Of a stretch of DNA of 6,524 nucleotides, positions 5,420-6,524 are shown piece by piece. Position 1 is the stretch's first letter. Each line of letters opens with the position of its first letter. The translations under genes were made by a program, and so were the position numbers. The notes beneath the pieces are model-generated. The model was given only the letters and a program-made list of their open reading frames with translations. It was not told where the DNA came from and made no database searches. The stretch spans positions 1 to 6,524 of the forward strand of contig JALSUN010000162.1 in NCBI GenBank assembly GCA_027061425.1, read 5' to 3'. Origin of the DNA: Helicobacteraceae bacterium. Its GTDB lineage: Bacteria; Campylobacterota; Campylobacteria; Campylobacterales; Sulfurimonadaceae.

Positions 5420-6270
5420 GATGCGATGAGATCCTCACTGCTCAAGTTCTCTAAAAGCGATTGAAAGTCATCTAAGGTAAAGAGAAGCAGCATGGGGCTT
5501 TGAAGTGAAAGCAGCTCGTTGGAAAAACCCCGTTTTGAGAAGAGGACATAGACATCGACTTCTAGGTTGGCAAGGGCGCACTTCTCTTTGAGTTTTGTGA
5601 GTTCACTTTTGTTGACTTTGGTGTTGGTGAACTTACACTCACCCACAAAGGTTTTTCCTTCTTTAGAACGCGCCAGTACATCAATCTCTATCTGTCGGTC
5701 CCAATAGCTGTTAACCTCTACAAGCGGGTCAGTCTCTTGATGGTGTTTCAGTAATTCTATGGAGAGTTTTTCAAATATCAGACTGCTGAATCCTAAAGAA
5801 CGCTCTTGAAACTGTTGAAAAAATCGGGTGTAGTTTCCCTTTTGTATCTCTTTAAAGTTGGGCAGTACAAAGGCGAACCAAAAACGAAAGAAGGGGTAAG
5901 AGAAGAGAAGTTTGTCAGAGATGATGTGCTTTTGAATCTCTTTTTTTAACGACTGTGCATCATACTCTTTGTGAGGAGGTTCTTCTCGTGAAGGCTCTAG
6001 AATGAGAAGGTGACTCTGTATGAGAAACTCTAAAATAGGCGCGCCTACCTTCTCTGAAGTGTGTGCACGCTTATAAGCAGAGTGGGTTCTTCTGTCACCA
6101 AGAGCAGCACCTTTTAAGAGGGCTTCATAGAGTCTTTCACCTTGTGTGAAGTCATAAAGAGCATCATAAATCTCACTGTAATGTTCTAAGATAAGTTGCT
6201 CTATGAGTGTCTCTATGGGTTTGTCTCCATCTACATCTACTCCCAAACCGCCAAAAACACTAAAGAGCAA
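5395..6270 (-). CDS. DUF234 / PD-(D/E)XK nuclease-like protein
   Basis: The product resembles proteins annotated as DUF234, the domain found C-terminal to archaeal-type P-loop ATPases, here without the ATPase part. The N-terminal half looks like a helical, winged-helix-type region (GDRRTHSAYKRAHTSEKVGAPILEFLIQSHLL). A central KLLFSYPFFRFWFAFV segment is typical of the family. The C-terminal half has a restriction-like core: SYWDRQIEIDVLARS, then GKTFVGECKF, giving the D...ExK residues of the PD-(D/E)XK fold. Nuclease activity is not shown, and many relatives lack assigned function. The coordinates start at the TTG at 6270, the only conventional initiation codon, giving 291 aa. The frame continues upstream to 6381 with convincing family-like sequence, so the true protein is probably about 318 aa. 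It follows the probable polymerase gene on the same strand and overlaps the EndA-like gene tail to tail. Confidence 0.7.
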   Translation of the reverse strand: MLFSVFGGLGVDVDGDKPIETLIEQLILEHYSEIYDALYDFTQGERLYEALLKGAALGDRRTHSAYKRAHTSEKVGAPILEFLIQSHLLILEPSREEPPHKEYDAQSLKKEIQKHIISDKLLFSYPFFRFWFAFVLPNFKEIQKGNYTRFFQQFQERSLGFSSLIFEKLSIELLKHHQETDPLVEVNSYWDRQIEIDVLARSKEGKTFVGECKFTNTKVNKSELTKLKEKCALANLEVDVYVLFSKRGFSNELLSLQSPMLLLFTLDDFQSLLENLSSEDLIASYLDLESP

Positions 6271-6363
6271 GAGGGCATCTTCTAAGCTGTCCGGATAATT
6301 ACGAAAGTAAAAAGAGCGAAACTGTTTGAGAAGTGAGGGTGCGTTATGGATGCGGTGCCTTTT
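6271..6363 (-). other. Probable N-terminal extension of the DUF234 gene, with RBS and ATC at the start position
   Basis: The frame of the DUF234 gene stays open above the TTG at 6270. The codons encode a family-like N-terminus, HNAPSLLKQFRSFYFRNYP, then DSLEDA. No ATG, GTG or TTG occurs before the stop at 6384-6382. A good ribosome site, AAAAGG (6363-6358), sits 6 bases before an ATC codon (6351-6349), exactly where an ATG would be expected. Either the start codon has mutated from ATG to ATC, or ATC is used inefficiently, or there is a base error. Confidence 0.5.
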
Positions 6364-6397
6364 ATGTAAAAACTTTAATGATTATGGCATAAAAAGT

Positions 6398-6524
6398 TTA
6401 AAGTTCACTTCCCCACAAGAGGGTGTCTAAGCCATACTTCTCTCTCAGACTTGAGGTACTTTGGGTGAGTTTATGTTTGATGAGGTCTTCGTCATAGTCC
6501 AAAAGAGAGAAGGTGTGGTGGTTG
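6398..6524 (-). CDS. C-terminal end of a probable Y-family DNA polymerase (partial)
   Basis: Only the last 41 residues are in the window; the gene continues beyond base 6524. The tail reads TFSLLDYDEDLIKHKLTQST, then SSLREKYGLDTLLWGSEL, ending at TAA (6400-6398). A pattern of an acidic-aromatic stretch, a Lys/Leu-rich helix, then LRxKYGxD and a terminal GxEL resembles the C-terminus of DinB/UmuC-type translesion polymerases as I recall them from Campylobacterota. This is recollection rather than an alignment, and the fragment is short. It lies about 46 bases upstream of the DUF234 start region on the same strand, close enough for one operon. Confidence 0.45.
   Translation of the reverse strand, partial: NHHTFSLLDYDEDLIKHKLTQSTSSLREKYGLDTLLWGSEL

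Noticed and set aside
5187..5438. Minus-strand open frame opposite the EndA-like gene
   Set aside because: It is a shadow of conserved EndA-family coding sequence; its product looks non-native (Ser/His/Pro-rich).

Overview
The window looks like chromosomal DNA of a Campylobacterota member (Sulfurimonas/Sulfurovum-like). This rests on AT-rich codon use, promoters with a good -10 box and little -35, AGGAG/AAAGG ribosome sites, an N-carbamoylputrescine amidase of the bacterial AguB type, a lone TraF_2-type outer-membrane protein and a DUF234 protein of a kind I recall from this phylum. The genus is an inference.

Layout. Bases 1-151 are non-coding and dense in hairpins, with two direct copies of a 35-bp element. 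Next is a divergent pair: a small unknown coiled-coil protein (minus strand, 165-383) and an unknown lipoprotein with an Asn/Thr/Asp-rich tail (plus strand, 527-1354). The lipoprotein gene converges on a traF-like outer-membrane protein gene (minus strand, 1380-2657). That gene diverges from two overlapping plus-strand genes (2749-3120 and 3117-3539) for small exported proteins that are paralogues of each other. The two sides share a 91-bp divergent promoter region built on a perfect 11-bp inverted repeat. A tRNA-Arg(CCT) gene follows (3583-3658).

After it comes a two-gene unit: N-carbamoylputrescine amidase (3853-4701) and, overlapping it by 8 bp, an exported endonuclease I (EndA)-like protein (4694-5419) in which the catalytic Glu-His pair is not conserved. 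This gene converges, with a 25-bp overlap, on a DUF234/PD-(D/E)XK-like gene (minus strand). That gene lies downstream of the 3' end of a gene cut by the window edge, probably a Y-family DNA polymerase.

Functionally, the amidase performs the last step of putrescine synthesis through agmatine. Much of the rest is envelope-directed: a lipoprotein, an outer-membrane barrel, two small exported proteins and an exported nuclease-like protein. No intact mobile element, CRISPR array or defence operon is visible. The most notable points are the probable EndA pseudoenzyme, the paralogue pair with a probable leaderless mRNA and mirrored promoters, the missing start codon of the DUF234 gene, and the hairpin region at the left edge.
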